A DNA stretch of 64,000 nt from Aeropyrum camini SY1 = JCM 12091. Lineage in GTDB: Archaea; Thermoproteota; Thermoprotei_A; Sulfolobales; Acidilobaceae. How positions within the stretch are numbered: the first letter of the stretch is position 1; every line of letters begins with the position of its first letter. Below the pieces are notes generated by a model. The model ran no database searches, was not told the origin of the DNA, and worked only from the letters and a program-made list of their open reading frames with translations. Positions 17,450 through 26,527 of this stretch are shown here, piece by piece. Where the stretch lies: contig NC_022521.1 in the NCBI RefSeq assembly GCF_000591035.1, positions 558,001 through 622,000 on the forward strand, given 5' to 3'. Position numbers and translations under genes: made by a program.

Positions 17450-18253
17450 TTATGTCTCCCCTCTAAACCTCCTCCCGCCGAGCCTCGCCGTGAGGATGAC
17501 GTAGGCTAGGGCGGCCGCCAGGGACACGGCTAGGAGGACCATGGTTATAGCCGCCAGGTAGCTGAAGCTGGAGAACTCCGACAGGCCAGGCCTTCTAGCC
17601 CTGTTCCAGAGTAGTATGGGTATGGTCTCTATGCCCGGGCCTCTCGTGAACAGCGTTTTTATGAAGTCGGTGAAGCTGAGTATGAGCGCGAGGGTGAAGC
17701 CAGAGACGATGGCGGGGGCAGCGAGTGGTATGGTCACGCTCACCAAGGCCCTGAGGGGTGTTGCTCCTAGGGTTCTGGCGGCGTTCTCAAGGCTCGAAGC
17801 CCTCTGCAGCGCCGGGGCGGCGACGACGTAGACGTAGGCTATGTTGAACGCCGTATGCCCTATAATCACAGTCTTCAGACCGAGGCCGACGCCAAGCGCT
17901 GTCAGGAAGAGTAGGAGGGCGGCTGCCTCAGCTATCTCAGGGAGGACGAGGGGCGGGTACATTATGGCGTCCACGAGCCCCACCCCACCCCGCCTCCTGA
18001 CCGCGAGCCCGGCTGCAGCGCCTAGAAGGGTGCTAGCCACAGCGCTGGCAGCCGCTATGAGGAGGCTGTTGTAGGCTGCGTCCTGCAGCCTCTCATCACC
18101 CAGCATCATACCATACCACTTCAGTGTGAAGCCCTCCCACACTCCAATGTAGGGGCTGGGGTTTAGGCTCTGGAGGGCGAGCAGGACTATGGGGAGGTAC
18201 ATTGCAGATAGGATGGCGTACGTTACAGCCTTTGAGGGCGTTACCCCGGGCAT
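17450..18253 (-). CDS. potC: Spermidine/putrescine-type ABC transporter permease (PotC type)
   Basis: Membrane permease of the polyamine/Fe3+-type (BPD) importer family with about six helices. The EAA-like cytoplasmic loop is LENAARTLGATPLRALVSVTIPLAAPAI, giving the ATPase contact. The order of genes (binding protein, ATPase, PotB, PotC) is the classical potDABC order in this strand direction. The start is ATG at 18253, immediately after the PotB stop. Substrate is inferred only from the homologous set and could also be another small cation or sulfonate. Confidence 0.88.
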   Translation of the reverse strand: MPGVTPSKAVTYAILSAMYLPIVLLALQSLNPSPYIGVWEGFTLKWYGMMLGDERLQDAAYNSLLIAAASAVASTLLGAAAGLAVRRRGGVGLVDAIMYPPLVLPEIAEAAALLLFLTALGVGLGLKTVIIGHTAFNIAYVYVVAAPALQRASSLENAARTLGATPLRALVSVTIPLAAPAIVSGFTLALILSFTDFIKTLFTRGPGIETIPILLWNRARRPGLSEFSSFSYLAAITMVLLAVSLAAALAYVILTARLGGRRFRGET

Positions 18254-19027
18254 TCACAACACCCTATAAGCCTGCCTGAAGACGGCGTAGGCGGCTGTGG
18301 CGCTCAGCAGTGTTACCAAGAGGGTGACGGCACCCCCAAGATCCCACCTGTCCCCGGAGAGTATGAGGTGGTATATGAGGCTGCCGACAGTGAAGCCAGT
18401 GGTCCCCCCGAGTAGGCTTGGTACCACGTAGTCTGTGAAGCTTACGAGGAAGACCACCACGAACCCTGCCGCCAGCCATGGTAGGGCCAGCGGGGCGACT
18501 ATGCTCCTGTACACCTGGAGCCTCCCAGCCCCAAGGGTTCTAGCCGCCTCTACGAGGCTTCTGGAGACGCTGCTAACACCGGCGAAGGCGAAGAGGATGC
18601 CTAGGGGGAGGTTCTCGTAGACGAGGCCAATGAAAGTAGCCTTCCACCCGGGCCCTATGCCCGCGAGGGATAGTACGAGCTTTATGCTGAGGGTCCTGAG
18701 CAGCACGTCTACTATGAAGGGCGAGACGAAGAGGGCGAGGAGGATTATCCTCTCCCTCCTCCCAGCCTCCAGGGCGATGTAGTAGCTTGGGGCTAATGCT
18801 AGAAGCGTCACTACCAGGGCTGTCGCCGCCGCTACTGCGGCGCTGTTGAGTATAATCAAGTGGTAGTGTGGCCTGGTGAGGACCTCAATATACGGCGCCA
18901 GCAGCCCCTTCTCCCCGCTGTACACCGCGAGGTAGGCTAGGGGGGCGTAGAAGAATGCTAGTAGGTAGAGGACGGCTGGTGCAGCCAGGAGTGCAGCTGC
19001 AGCCGGGACCTTAGTCGAGCGCAACAT
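18254..19027 (-). CDS. potB: Spermidine/putrescine-type ABC transporter permease (PotB type)
   Basis: First permease of the importer, with about six membrane helices. The conserved coupling loop SLVEAARTLGAGRLQVYRSI is near residues 162-181. The start is ATG at 19027, overlapping the end of the ATPase gene by 17 bp, and the stop abuts the PotC start. This tight packing implies translational coupling in one operon. Confidence 0.88.
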   Translation of the reverse strand: MLRSTKVPAAAALLAAPAVLYLLAFFYAPLAYLAVYSGEKGLLAPYIEVLTRPHYHLIILNSAAVAAATALVVTLLALAPSYYIALEAGRRERIILLALFVSPFIVDVLLRTLSIKLVLSLAGIGPGWKATFIGLVYENLPLGILFAFAGVSSVSRSLVEAARTLGAGRLQVYRSIVAPLALPWLAAGFVVVFLVSFTDYVVPSLLGGTTGFTVGSLIYHLILSGDRWDLGGAVTLLVTLLSATAAYAVFRQAYRVL

Positions 19028-20039
19028 CCACGCCCCTCTCAGGACTCCAGGTTACCGAGACCAGCTCCCCGGGCCGGGGGAGGCTCGCCGCCATGCTCCT
19101 AGGAACTACGGCCTTAAGCCTGCCCCCCTTCCACCTGAGCTCCACCCTTATCAGGGGGCCCTGGAACACGAGGTCCTCGACAACCGCCTCAAGCCTCGGC
19201 CACTCTGGTGGTATAGACGAGCCGTTCCTAACTATCTCTAGGTCCTCCGGCCTGACAACAACAGCCGACCCATCCCCGCTCCCAGGGTTGAGAAGCTCCT
19301 TAGGCAGTATATTCGCGTCGCCGAAGAACGTGGCCACATACACGCTGGAGGGCTTGGTGTAGACCTCGACGGGGCTCCCATGCTGCACTATCCGGCCAGC
19401 CCTCATTATAACCAGTGTGTCCGCAAGCTCCATAGCCTCCCACTGGTCGTGGGTCACGTATATCATTGTCGAGCCAAGCTTCCTCTGCAGCCTCTTCAGC
19501 TCGCCGAGGAGGCGCTGCCTTATCTTGAAATCCAGGTGCGAGAGGGGCTCGTCGAGAAGGAGCACCGGAGGCTCGTAGGCTATAGCCCTCGCAAGAGCCA
19601 CCCTCTGCTGCTGCCCGCCGCTGAGGCTGGTAACCCTCCTGCCCCAGTACTCCCGGGGGGGTGTTAGGCCTACAGTCTCCAGCGCCCACTCAACCTGCCT
19701 CCTAACCCCGCTCTCGCTGAAGCCTCTAGCCCTGAGGCCGAAAGCCACGTTATCGTAGACCGTCATATGGGGGAAGAGGGCGAGGTCCTGGAACACGAAG
19801 CCCACGTTCCTCCTCTCAGGAGGGAGGCTGGTGTAGTCGACACCCCCGAATAGAACCCTACCCTTAGCAGGCCTCAGGAGGCCGGCTATAACCTTCAGCA
19901 TAGTGGTCTTACCGCACCCGCTGGGGCCTAGGACCGCGGTTATGGAGGATTCTGGAAAGCTGAAGCTAACCCCCCTCAGGGCCTCAACCTCGCCGTAGCT
20001 GGCGTAGACGCCCTCAAGCCTAACCTCTACGCCGCCCAA
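19011..20039 (-). CDS. potA: Spermidine/putrescine-type ABC transporter ATPase (PotA type)
   Basis: ATPase with Walker A GPSGCGKTT, signature LSGGQQQRVALARA, Walker B VLLLDEPLSHLD and switch motif VTHDQWEAM. The C-terminal third is a TOBE/OB-type regulatory domain (ends in SVTWSPERGVDVALD) typical of PotA/FbpC/MalK proteins. Length 342 fits. The start appears to be TTG at 20039. The binding-protein gene lies upstream with a 98-bp gap. Confidence 0.92.
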   Translation of the reverse strand: MGGVEVRLEGVYASYGEVEALRGVSFSFPESSITAVLGPSGCGKTTMLKVIAGLLRPAKGRVLFGGVDYTSLPPERRNVGFVFQDLALFPHMTVYDNVAFGLRARGFSESGVRRQVEWALETVGLTPPREYWGRRVTSLSGGQQQRVALARAIAYEPPVLLLDEPLSHLDFKIRQRLLGELKRLQRKLGSTMIYVTHDQWEAMELADTLVIMRAGRIVQHGSPVEVYTKPSSVYVATFFGDANILPKELLNPGSGDGSAVVVRPEDLEIVRNGSSIPPEWPRLEAVVEDLVFQGPLIRVELRWKGGRLKAVVPRSMAASLPRPGELVSVTWSPERGVDVALD

Positions 20040-20137
20040 CAGGCAGCCACCGCCCCCCCGGGTTTGGTCTAGAGTGTTGGTGGGGGGCTTAACGGTTAAA
20101 ACTTAACCGTGCGTCATCATTGCGGTCGGTGCTGCGC

Positions 20138-21382
20138 CTAGCTTCTTGACGCGCCCCGGGAGAGCCTGTATAGGAAGGCTGCGGCTACTACCAGCACAAC
20201 AACGCCGACCACTATTACTAGTGTTGAGTCTAGGTTGCTGGGCTGTGATGCCAGTATCCGGGATCTCGCGTCTTCTACTAGGCTCTGCATCTCGCTATCT
20301 AGCACGGGGCTTGGTATTAGCTTGGTGTTGCTGGGCGGGTAGACTAGCGGGTTGTCTAGGACCTCCCTGAGCTCTGGGTCGCTCCTCGCCAGAGGCTCCA
20401 GCAAGCTTTTCTTGATAGAGGGGGCGTACCAGACAGCCTTGAGGTTCATAGCCGCTATCTCGGGCTCTAGCAGGAAGTTTATGAAGAGGTGGGCGGCCTC
20501 AACGTCGTGGGCGTCCCGGGGTATCACCATGTAGTCGACCCAGAAGAGGGTTCCGTCCTCGGGGGCAACGTAGCCCACCTCGGGGTTCTCGTCCGCGGCT
20601 ATGAGGGCGTCCCCGTTCCAGGCCTGGGCTAGGCACAGCTCGCCGTTGACAAGCCCTGGTATGTACTGGCTCGCGCCGTAGAAGCCCGCAAGGTAGGGCT
20701 TGAGACCCACGATAAGCTCCACCACCTTGTCTATATTCTCCTTGGTCCACGAGGACCTATCGCTAGGGTCTATCCCCAACGCTATCATGCCAGCCTCGAC
20801 AACCTCGGAGAATTCGGAGAGAAGACTCACCTTACCACTATACCTCTCCATAAAGGATTTGGTAAGGAACTCCTTCCACGCCCGCGGGGGCTCGGTGACG
20901 CAGCCCTTAACATAGGCTATCCCCGTGGTACCCCACATGTAGGGCACTGCATAGTCCTGGCTCGGGTCAGCCGGGTGGGAGGCTATCCGGGGGTCTAGGT
21001 TGGCAAGGTTGGGTATCAATGTCTTGTCAAGCTTCCTAACAAGCCCCTGCTCTATGGCCAGCTTCACGTGCGAGTGGGCTATTATTATCACGTCGTAGCC
21101 GCCGCCACCAGCCTTCAGATAGGGCCACGCCTCCTCAGCACTCTCATACTCGTCGTAAACAACCTTAATACCATACCTATCCTCGAAGATCCTCAGCACC
21201 TCATAGTCGATGTACTCGCTATAGTTCAGCACCTTAATGGTTCTATCAGAAGCTGAGGCAGACACACCTAGAAGAGGAGCGGCTATGAGAGAGGCCACCA
21301 GGACGGCCACTACAAGCCCCGGAAAGACAAGCTTAACACCAGTTCTCCCCACACCGGGCACCTGAGAAGCAACCGATAACAC
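20138..21382 (-). CDS. potD: Spermidine/putrescine-type ABC transporter substrate-binding protein (PotD type)
   Basis: Extracellular solute receptor of the PotD/PotF group. An N-terminal hydrophobic signal (about residues 22-45) is followed by the family opening IKVLNYSEYIDYEVLRIFED, and the binding fold contains PYMWGTTGIAYV and LAQAWNGDALIAA. A C-terminal transmembrane helix after SNLDSTL anchors it, ending YRLSRGASRS. The longest start is GTG at 21382, and GTG at 21361 is an alternative. A TATA-like gcttaaat at about 21393-21402 is close upstream, suggesting a leaderless or short-leader mRNA. Confidence 0.9.
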   Translation of the reverse strand: MLSVASQVPGVGRTGVKLVFPGLVVAVLVASLIAAPLLGVSASASDRTIKVLNYSEYIDYEVLRIFEDRYGIKVVYDEYESAEEAWPYLKAGGGGYDVIIIAHSHVKLAIEQGLVRKLDKTLIPNLANLDPRIASHPADPSQDYAVPYMWGTTGIAYVKGCVTEPPRAWKEFLTKSFMERYSGKVSLLSEFSEVVEAGMIALGIDPSDRSSWTKENIDKVVELIVGLKPYLAGFYGASQYIPGLVNGELCLAQAWNGDALIAADENPEVGYVAPEDGTLFWVDYMVIPRDAHDVEAAHLFINFLLEPEIAAMNLKAVWYAPSIKKSLLEPLARSDPELREVLDNPLVYPPSNTKLIPSPVLDSEMQSLVEDARSRILASQPSNLDSTLVIVVGVVVLVVAAAFLYRLSRGASRS

Positions 21383-21491
21383 CCGGGAGATTTAAGCATA
21401 ACCCGGTTTAGACAGGCTAACGGTGAAAAGCACAGCAGCGAAGAGAAAATATCTGGAGGCGGCGTGGGCGGGGTGTGCAGAACCGCTGTCC

Positions 21492-21557
21492 AGCCCGAGG
21501 GCAAGCCGCTGCGGGGCTGCCCCGTGAGGGCGGCGGGGTTACGGGCTTACCCCGCCC
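21492..21557 (-). terminator. GC-rich hairpin cluster after sdhB, possible terminator or structured leader
   Basis: In the 183-bp gap between the sdh operon and potD there is a perfect 8-bp hairpin (21532-21539 with 21549-21556, nine-base loop). A second hairpin lies at 21512-21524 (cgggg-ctg-ccccg). An alternative pairing gccgc/gcggc competes with the first. The stem strings are much more GC-rich than the adjacent sequence. It could end the sdh transcript or form part of a small RNA; there is no clear T-run directly after it on the minus strand, so termination is not certain. Confidence 0.35.
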
Positions 21558-21565
21558 TACACCCG

Positions 21566-22483
21566 CTAGCCTACCAGCTTCTCCACAGGTATCTCCGGCG
21601 GCGTCTCCTCGAGCTTCTCCACGTCAACGCCCTCGAGAGGCTGCGCCTCTGGCGGCAGCGGGATCCTCTCCTTCTTGGCCTCCATCGGGGGTACAACCCC
21701 GTTTATCCTCTTCCTGTAGAGTCCCAGCCTGTACTTGAGGAGGAGGCTCCTCAGCCTCTGTATCGCCCCCGCCGGGTCGACCTCCTTCGGGCACACTGCG
21801 CTGCAGCTTGCGGCGAAGTGGCAGCCGAACACTCCGTCTATAGAGTCAACTATCTCCAGCCTCACCAAATAACCCTCGTCCCTAGGGTCGACAACGAACC
21901 TGTACGCCTGGGCCAGGGCCTGGGGGCCTAGGAATTTGGTGTCGCTGGCGAATATTGGGCAGGCCGCCACGCAGAGGCCGCAGGCTATGCAAAGGCTGTA
22001 CTGGTAGAACTGCTCGTACTCCTCTGGCAGGAGCTTGTACTCTAGCGTAGGGTTCTCCTGCTCCTCCACATCCCTCCTGATGAGGTAGGGTTTCACGCGC
22101 CTATGCTTCTCGAAGAACTCGGTGAAGTCTGTTAGAAGGTCCTTGACCACCTTGAAGTTGTACATAGGCTCGACCCTGACAACGGGGTTATCCTCCCTGG
22201 CAACCTGGGCAACCTGCGTCTGGCACGCGAGCCTGGGAGTCCCGTTTATAGTCATACCGCAGCTGCCGCAGACAGCCATACGGCAGCTGTACCTCAGGGT
22301 CAGAGTGTGGTCCTGCTCCTCCTTAATCTTTAGCAGCGCGTCCAGAACGGTCATGCCCCTGTACGTCTCTACCTCGTGCTCCTGCCACCAGCTCCTCCCG
22401 CTCTCAGGGTCGTACTTTCTGATTACAAACCTAACCTTCCTGGGCGGCGCGAGAGTAGCCACCTTGGGGTCGAACAGAGCCAT
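21566..22483 (-). CDS. sdhB: Succinate dehydrogenase iron-sulfur subunit
   Basis: Electron-transfer subunit of respiratory complex II. The [2Fe-2S] ligands lie in SCRMAVCGSCGMTING and LACQT. The [4Fe-4S] set is CIACGLCVAACPIF, and the [3Fe-4S] set is in CHFAASCSAVCPKEVDP. The C-terminus has a Pro/Glu-rich tail of about 40 residues beyond the usual end. The start is ATG at 22483. It is the last gene of the sdhA-C-D-B cluster on the minus strand. Confidence 0.95.
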   Translation of the reverse strand: MALFDPKVATLAPPRKVRFVIRKYDPESGRSWWQEHEVETYRGMTVLDALLKIKEEQDHTLTLRYSCRMAVCGSCGMTINGTPRLACQTQVAQVAREDNPVVRVEPMYNFKVVKDLLTDFTEFFEKHRRVKPYLIRRDVEEQENPTLEYKLLPEEYEQFYQYSLCIACGLCVAACPIFASDTKFLGPQALAQAYRFVVDPRDEGYLVRLEIVDSIDGVFGCHFAASCSAVCPKEVDPAGAIQRLRSLLLKYRLGLYRKRINGVVPPMEAKKERIPLPPEAQPLEGVDVEKLEETPPEIPVEKLVG

Positions 22484-22504
22484 AGCCCGACACCACCCCC
22501 CGTG

Positions 22505-22870
22505 CTAGAGCGGAGGCTCCACCCCGACTACCGTGTAGGTGGCTAGCGCGCCGAAGACTAGAAGCGTTAAGACGGCCGCTGCGTTCACAGCCTTATCCCA
22601 CAGCTCACCATGGTGCACCTCCAGGAGTATTATCCTCAGCCCGTTGACACCGTGTATGAGGGCGGTGTAGGCGAGGAGCAAGAGCACGAGGCTGAAGCTC
22701 GTTATCTCTCTATAGACCACCTCAGGCATAAGGGTTTGTATAAAACCGTCGACTCCGTGCAGCCACGGCAGCCTGAGGGCTAGATGCCACGACACAAGTA
22801 TAACCAGGAGGGCGGCCGTGACATACTGGAGGAGCTGCATGTAGCTAGACTTCACAGCCACAACCCACAC
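22505..22870 (-). CDS. sdhD: Succinate dehydrogenase membrane anchor subunit (SdhD type)
   Basis: A 121-residue protein with three hydrophobic helices and a His-containing first helix (SWHLALRLPW), as expected for a quinone- or heme-binding anchor. LIHGVNGLRIILLE near residues 72-85 matches the family GxxGxR region. The start is GTG at 22870. It lies between the other anchor gene (3-bp gap) and sdhB (21-bp gap), which supports the assignment despite weak sequence conservation in this family. Confidence 0.85.
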   Translation of the reverse strand: MWVVAVKSSYMQLLQYVTAALLVILVSWHLALRLPWLHGVDGFIQTLMPEVVYREITSFSLVLLLLAYTALIHGVNGLRIILLEVHHGELWDKAVNAAAVLTLLVFGALATYTVVGVEPPL

Positions 22871-22873
22871 CCC

Positions 22874-23350
22874 CTAGGTCAGGAAGAGCACATACCCTAA
22901 GGCTATCCACAATACTATCCAGAGGGCAAATACCACGTGTATCAGCCTCCTCTGGAACCCCCTCAGGCTCGGGGCAATGTAGGGTGGCTTGGGCTTCTCC
23001 GGCCTCCCTATCCCCAGAGCCAGTGCCTCGACCAGGAGGAGGCGGACGCCGTTGAGGCCGTGGAAGAGTACAGCGCCCATAGCTATGTAGAAGAGGATTG
23101 ATATGGGCGTGATGCCGTCGAGGTTGGCCACCTCCTCAAGCCACGCCTCCCAACCGCCCCTGGCGGGCGCACTGGTCGATATTATGTGGAAGAAAATGAA
23201 GAAGGCCGTTATCACACCCGTTATCCTGTGCATGTGGAAGGCCAGTCTCTCAGGGTTGTTCCATATGTTCAGTATGAAGGGGTCTATAAACGCCCTCCAC
23301 CCGGGCCTCAAGTCGAGATACCTCACAAGGTCCCTAGGCCTCCTAGCCAC
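22874..23350 (-). CDS. sdhC: Succinate dehydrogenase membrane anchor subunit (SdhC type, cytochrome b)
   Basis: A 158-residue anchor with three helices. The first helix holds the classical cytochrome b556 pattern AFHMHRITGVITAFFIFFHI with candidate heme ligands, and LFHGLNGVRLLLVE matches the second conserved block. An N-terminal 35-residue soluble part (LRPGWRAFIDPF) faces the cytoplasm. The start is GTG at 23350. With sdhD it forms the two-subunit membrane domain of complex II. Confidence 0.88.
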   Translation of the reverse strand: MARRPRDLVRYLDLRPGWRAFIDPFILNIWNNPERLAFHMHRITGVITAFFIFFHIISTSAPARGGWEAWLEEVANLDGITPISILFYIAMGAVLFHGLNGVRLLLVEALALGIGRPEKPKPPYIAPSLRGFQRRLIHVVFALWIVLWIALGYVLFLT

Positions 23351-23418
23351 CTCCCAACACCCCTCTCACCAAGCCTACTCCGAGACCACTAGAGGCCGGG
23401 GCTAAAACCCCTCCTAAA

Positions 23419-25170
23419 TCAGTACTTCCTCTCAACAGGTTTCCAAGTAGTTATTCTAACCGGCTCGTAGTCTATCCTCACGTCGTCCTCCCCGCTTGAG
23501 GTTACCAGAGTGTGTTTCAGCCAGTTCTCATCATCCCTCTTCGGATAGTCTACCCTGTAGTGGGCTCCTCTGCTTTCAGCCCTGTTGAGAGCGGCCTTGG
23601 CAACTGCCAGGGCTGCGTCCAGCATGTTAGCCGTCTCCAGCGCTGCTATCAGGTCTGTGTTGTATATTCGCCCCTTGTCCTCGACATATACATCCTCCCT
23701 GAACATCTTCCTCAGCTTCAGTATAGTGAGGAGCCCTCTCCTCATGCCCTCTTCATCTCTAATGACGTAGAAGTACTTACCCATGGTGTCCCTCAGCTCC
23801 CTCTTTATCACGTAGCTGGGGGTTCCCGACTCCCTCTTCAACAGGCCGTAAACCCAGCTCTCCTCCCTTTCAAACCTCTCAGGCTCCACACCCCTGGCCT
23901 CCGCCTTAAGCGCGTACTCGGCGGCCAGCATCCCGGCTATCCTACCAGAAGTCAGGCATTCTGCAGTGCTGTTACTCCCCAGCCTGTTAGCACCGTGTAT
24001 GCTGGCCGCCGCCACCTCGCCGGCGGCGAACAAGCCCCTAACCCACCTTCCCTCCGCGTCTAGCACCCTGTAGTAGCTGTCAGTCCTTATACCGCCCATG
24101 GTGTAGTGGGCGACGGGCCTTACAGGCAGCGGCTCTTCAACCGGGTCTATGCCAGCATACCTTATAGCTATCTCCCTCACCGCGGGTAGACGCTCGTTTA
24201 TCTTATCCTCGCCGAGGTGTCTAAGGTCTAGCAGCACGTACTCGAGGCCAGAGACCTCGTCCCTAAACCCCCTGCCCTCGAGTATCTCCCTTATGATACA
24301 CCTAGAAACTATATCTCTCGGTGCTATCTCCGCCATCTTCGGGGCGCATTCCTTCCTGAGCATAAACCTCTCGCCCCTGTTGTTGAGCAGGTAGCCGCCC
24401 TCGCCTCTGGCACCCTCCGTTATCAATATGCCGCTCGGCACGAGGCCCGTTGGGTGGAACTGGAAGAACTCGGGGTCCTTCAGGGGGAGACCAGCCCTAA
24501 GCGCCATTCCCCAGCCGTCCCCGGTTACCGTGTGGGCGTAGGTGGCGAAGTTGTAGAGCCTTCCAGCCCCTCCCGTCGCTATTATACCCGCCTTCGCCTT
24601 GAACAGGTATATGTCGCCGTCCTTCGGGTTTATGGCGAAGACTCCCCTGAACTCCCCGTCCTCCACCACGATGTTGGTGGCATACCACTCGTCATACCTC
24701 TCCCACCCGTCGTACTGGAGGAGCTTGTTGTAGAGGGTGTGCATCTCGTAGAATCCCGTCTTGTCGCCGGCGAATAGTGTTCTCTTGACGCTGTGGCCCC
24801 CGAAAGCCCTGACGGCCAGCCTGCCATCAGGCCTCCTGCTCCAGGGCATACCCCAGTGCTCCAGCAGCCTGACCTCCTCTGGCATGAGCTTGACGAATAT
24901 CCACACCGCATCCTGGTCGGCGAGGAAGTCGCTCCCCTTTATAGTGTCCCACGCGTGGAGAGCATAGCTGTCCCCCTCCTCCTTATATATGACAGCGGCC
25001 GTCCCCCCCTCGGCGCTTATACTGTGGCTACGCATCAAATGTATCTTGCTCACGAGGCCTACATCGAGCTTGTCCCCATACCTCCTCTTAATCTCAACCG
25101 CCGCCCTCAGGCCAGCTATCCCGGTGCCAACCACAACCACGTCGTGCTCTATTACCTCGGGTTTAGGCAA
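23419..25170 (-). CDS. sdhA: Succinate dehydrogenase flavoprotein subunit
   Basis: Catalytic subunit of complex II that oxidises succinate to fumarate. The FAD-binding motif is VVVGTGIAGLRAAVEI near the N-terminus. The flavinylation region is RSHSISAEGGTAAV, the substrate loop is FQFHPTGL, and the active-site Arg block is GANRLGSNSTAECL. Length 583 is normal. The start is TTG at 25170. It heads the sdhACDB operon and sits 88 bp from gcvH on the same strand. Confidence 0.96.
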   Translation of the reverse strand: MPKPEVIEHDVVVVGTGIAGLRAAVEIKRRYGDKLDVGLVSKIHLMRSHSISAEGGTAAVIYKEEGDSYALHAWDTIKGSDFLADQDAVWIFVKLMPEEVRLLEHWGMPWSRRPDGRLAVRAFGGHSVKRTLFAGDKTGFYEMHTLYNKLLQYDGWERYDEWYATNIVVEDGEFRGVFAINPKDGDIYLFKAKAGIIATGGAGRLYNFATYAHTVTGDGWGMALRAGLPLKDPEFFQFHPTGLVPSGILITEGARGEGGYLLNNRGERFMLRKECAPKMAEIAPRDIVSRCIIREILEGRGFRDEVSGLEYVLLDLRHLGEDKINERLPAVREIAIRYAGIDPVEEPLPVRPVAHYTMGGIRTDSYYRVLDAEGRWVRGLFAAGEVAAASIHGANRLGSNSTAECLTSGRIAGMLAAEYALKAEARGVEPERFEREESWVYGLLKRESGTPSYVIKRELRDTMGKYFYVIRDEEGMRRGLLTILKLRKMFREDVYVEDKGRIYNTDLIAALETANMLDAALAVAKAALNRAESRGAHYRVDYPKRDDENWLKHTLVTSSGEDDVRIDYEPVRITTWKPVERKY

Positions 25171-25258
25171 GAGACCACCCCGGGTCCCAATACATATATT
25201 TTGAGGTTCGATACTGCTTTATTTTTCCCAACGCAACAGCCGGGGGGGGTCCTCCCCC

Positions 25259-25693
25259 CTACTCTTCCTTCCTCTTCCTCACACTTTCCACATACTGCTC
25301 GGCTGTGAGGAGAGTCTCGAACTCTCGGGGATCCTCCACTTTTATCTTGAATATCCAGCCCTCGCCGTACGGGTCGTCGTTTATGAGCTCGGGCTGGTCC
25401 AGTAGCTTCTCGTTAACGTCGACTATCTCCCCGGAGAGTGGGGCATAGATATCGGCGGTAGCCTTTATGGACTCTACTGTCGCCACAGCCTCTCCCTTCC
25501 TAACCTTCCTCCCCTTCTCGGGCAGCTCGACCCCCACGACATCCTTCAACTCCTTCTGGGCAAAGTCTGTTATACCCACTGTGGCTATCCCGTCCTCCAG
25601 CCTAGCCCACTCGTCGCTCTCCGTGTACCTGAGGTCCTTGCGGAGGACGAACTTGACTCCGGCAACCTCAACCTCCATAACATCCCCTGCCAT
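25259..25693 (-). CDS. gcvH: Glycine cleavage system H protein
   Basis: Lipoyl carrier that shuttles the aminomethyl group in glycine cleavage. The lipoyl lysine is in VESIKATADIYAPLSGEIVDVN (about residues 72-93), and the family opening RYTESDEWARLEDG is present. Length 144 is typical. The start is ATG at 25693. Other gcv genes are not in this window. It is tandem with and upstream of sdhA. Confidence 0.95.
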   Translation of the reverse strand: MAGDVMEVEVAGVKFVLRKDLRYTESDEWARLEDGIATVGITDFAQKELKDVVGVELPEKGRKVRKGEAVATVESIKATADIYAPLSGEIVDVNEKLLDQPELINDDPYGEGWIFKIKVEDPREFETLLTAEQYVESVRKRKEE

Positions 25694-25804
25694 AAATCAA
25701 GACACCCCCCAGACTTCGCATCGTCTCAGCTATAGATACTTAATGTGGAGGCTAGTTATTCCTTCCACATTACAATATTGATTCGCACTGGAGGTAGACG
25801 CGGG

Positions 25805-26527
25805 GTGGCGGGCCCGCTTAGAGTACCTGGGAGGCTAGGATCCTCCCTAGCGGAGTGCGGCTACGTTCTCCAAGTGGCTCTCGACTACACAAGCCTCTGG
25901 GACGCTGTAGCGCTGGCCTCAAGAATAGGCGTGTGGAGAGGGCTGGCCCTAGAGGTTGGGACCCCGCTTTTGAAGGCCTATGGGGCGAGGGACTCTGTGG
26001 CGGCGCTCAGGGGTGTTGCAGGGGGGGAAGCCCCGGTTGTTGTCGACACTAAGACGGCCGATGCTAGCGACGTGGAGGCGGATATAGTTGCGTCAGCTGG
26101 GGGCGACGCGTTCACTGTTGTGGCCGCGGCCCACGAAGTCACCCTGAAACAGGCCTCAGATGCTGCTGGCACCCGCGGCCTCGCCGTTTACGGCGACCTC
26201 GTCGTCAGCAGGGATCCACTGGGCGACGCTAAAAGGGCTGTGGAGGCTGGGGTCCACATAGTGCTTCTACACCTAGGCCTAGACGTCCAGAGGGCTCTTG
26301 GGGTCACAGCCTCCTCGAGAGTCGACCTGGTCAGGAGGATGTCCTCGGAGATAGATGCTACCATAGCTGTGGCTGGGGGTGTCAAGCCTAGGGAGGCGGG
26401 AGCCCTGGCATCAGCTGGTGCCTCTATAATTGTCATAGGCGGGGCCATTACAGGAAGCCATGACCCCAGGGGTGAGGTTGAGAGGGCTCTAGAGAGCCTC
26501 AGGGGTGCTGGGTTTAGATGCCGCTAG
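25805..26527 (+). CDS. HPS/OMPDC-superfamily TIM-barrel enzyme (hexulose-6-phosphate synthase-like)
   Basis: A member of the orotidine-5'-phosphate decarboxylase, hexulose-6-phosphate synthase and ketogulonate-phosphate decarboxylase superfamily. The metal and catalytic motif DxKxxD appears as VVDTKTADASDVEADIV, and phosphate-binding regions VAGGVKP and VIGGAITG are near the C-terminus. Similarity is closer to HPS, which in archaea helps make ribulose 5-phosphate. An in-frame GTG lies at 25745, but GTG at 25805 has the well-spaced ggaggt (25790-25795) and gives 240 residues. Its end overlaps the next gene by 10 bp, so the two are coupled. Confidence 0.8.
   Translation: MAGPLRVPGRLGSSLAECGYVLQVALDYTSLWDAVALASRIGVWRGLALEVGTPLLKAYGARDSVAALRGVAGGEAPVVVDTKTADASDVEADIVASAGGDAFTVVAAAHEVTLKQASDAAGTRGLAVYGDLVVSRDPLGDAKRAVEAGVHIVLLHLGLDVQRALGVTASSRVDLVRRMSSEIDATIAVAGGVKPREAGALASAGASIIVIGGAITGSHDPRGEVERALESLRGAGFRCR

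Noticed and set aside
23512-24063. Plus-strand ORF of 183 codons
   Set aside because: It lies entirely opposite sdhA and shows no family motif; shadow frame.
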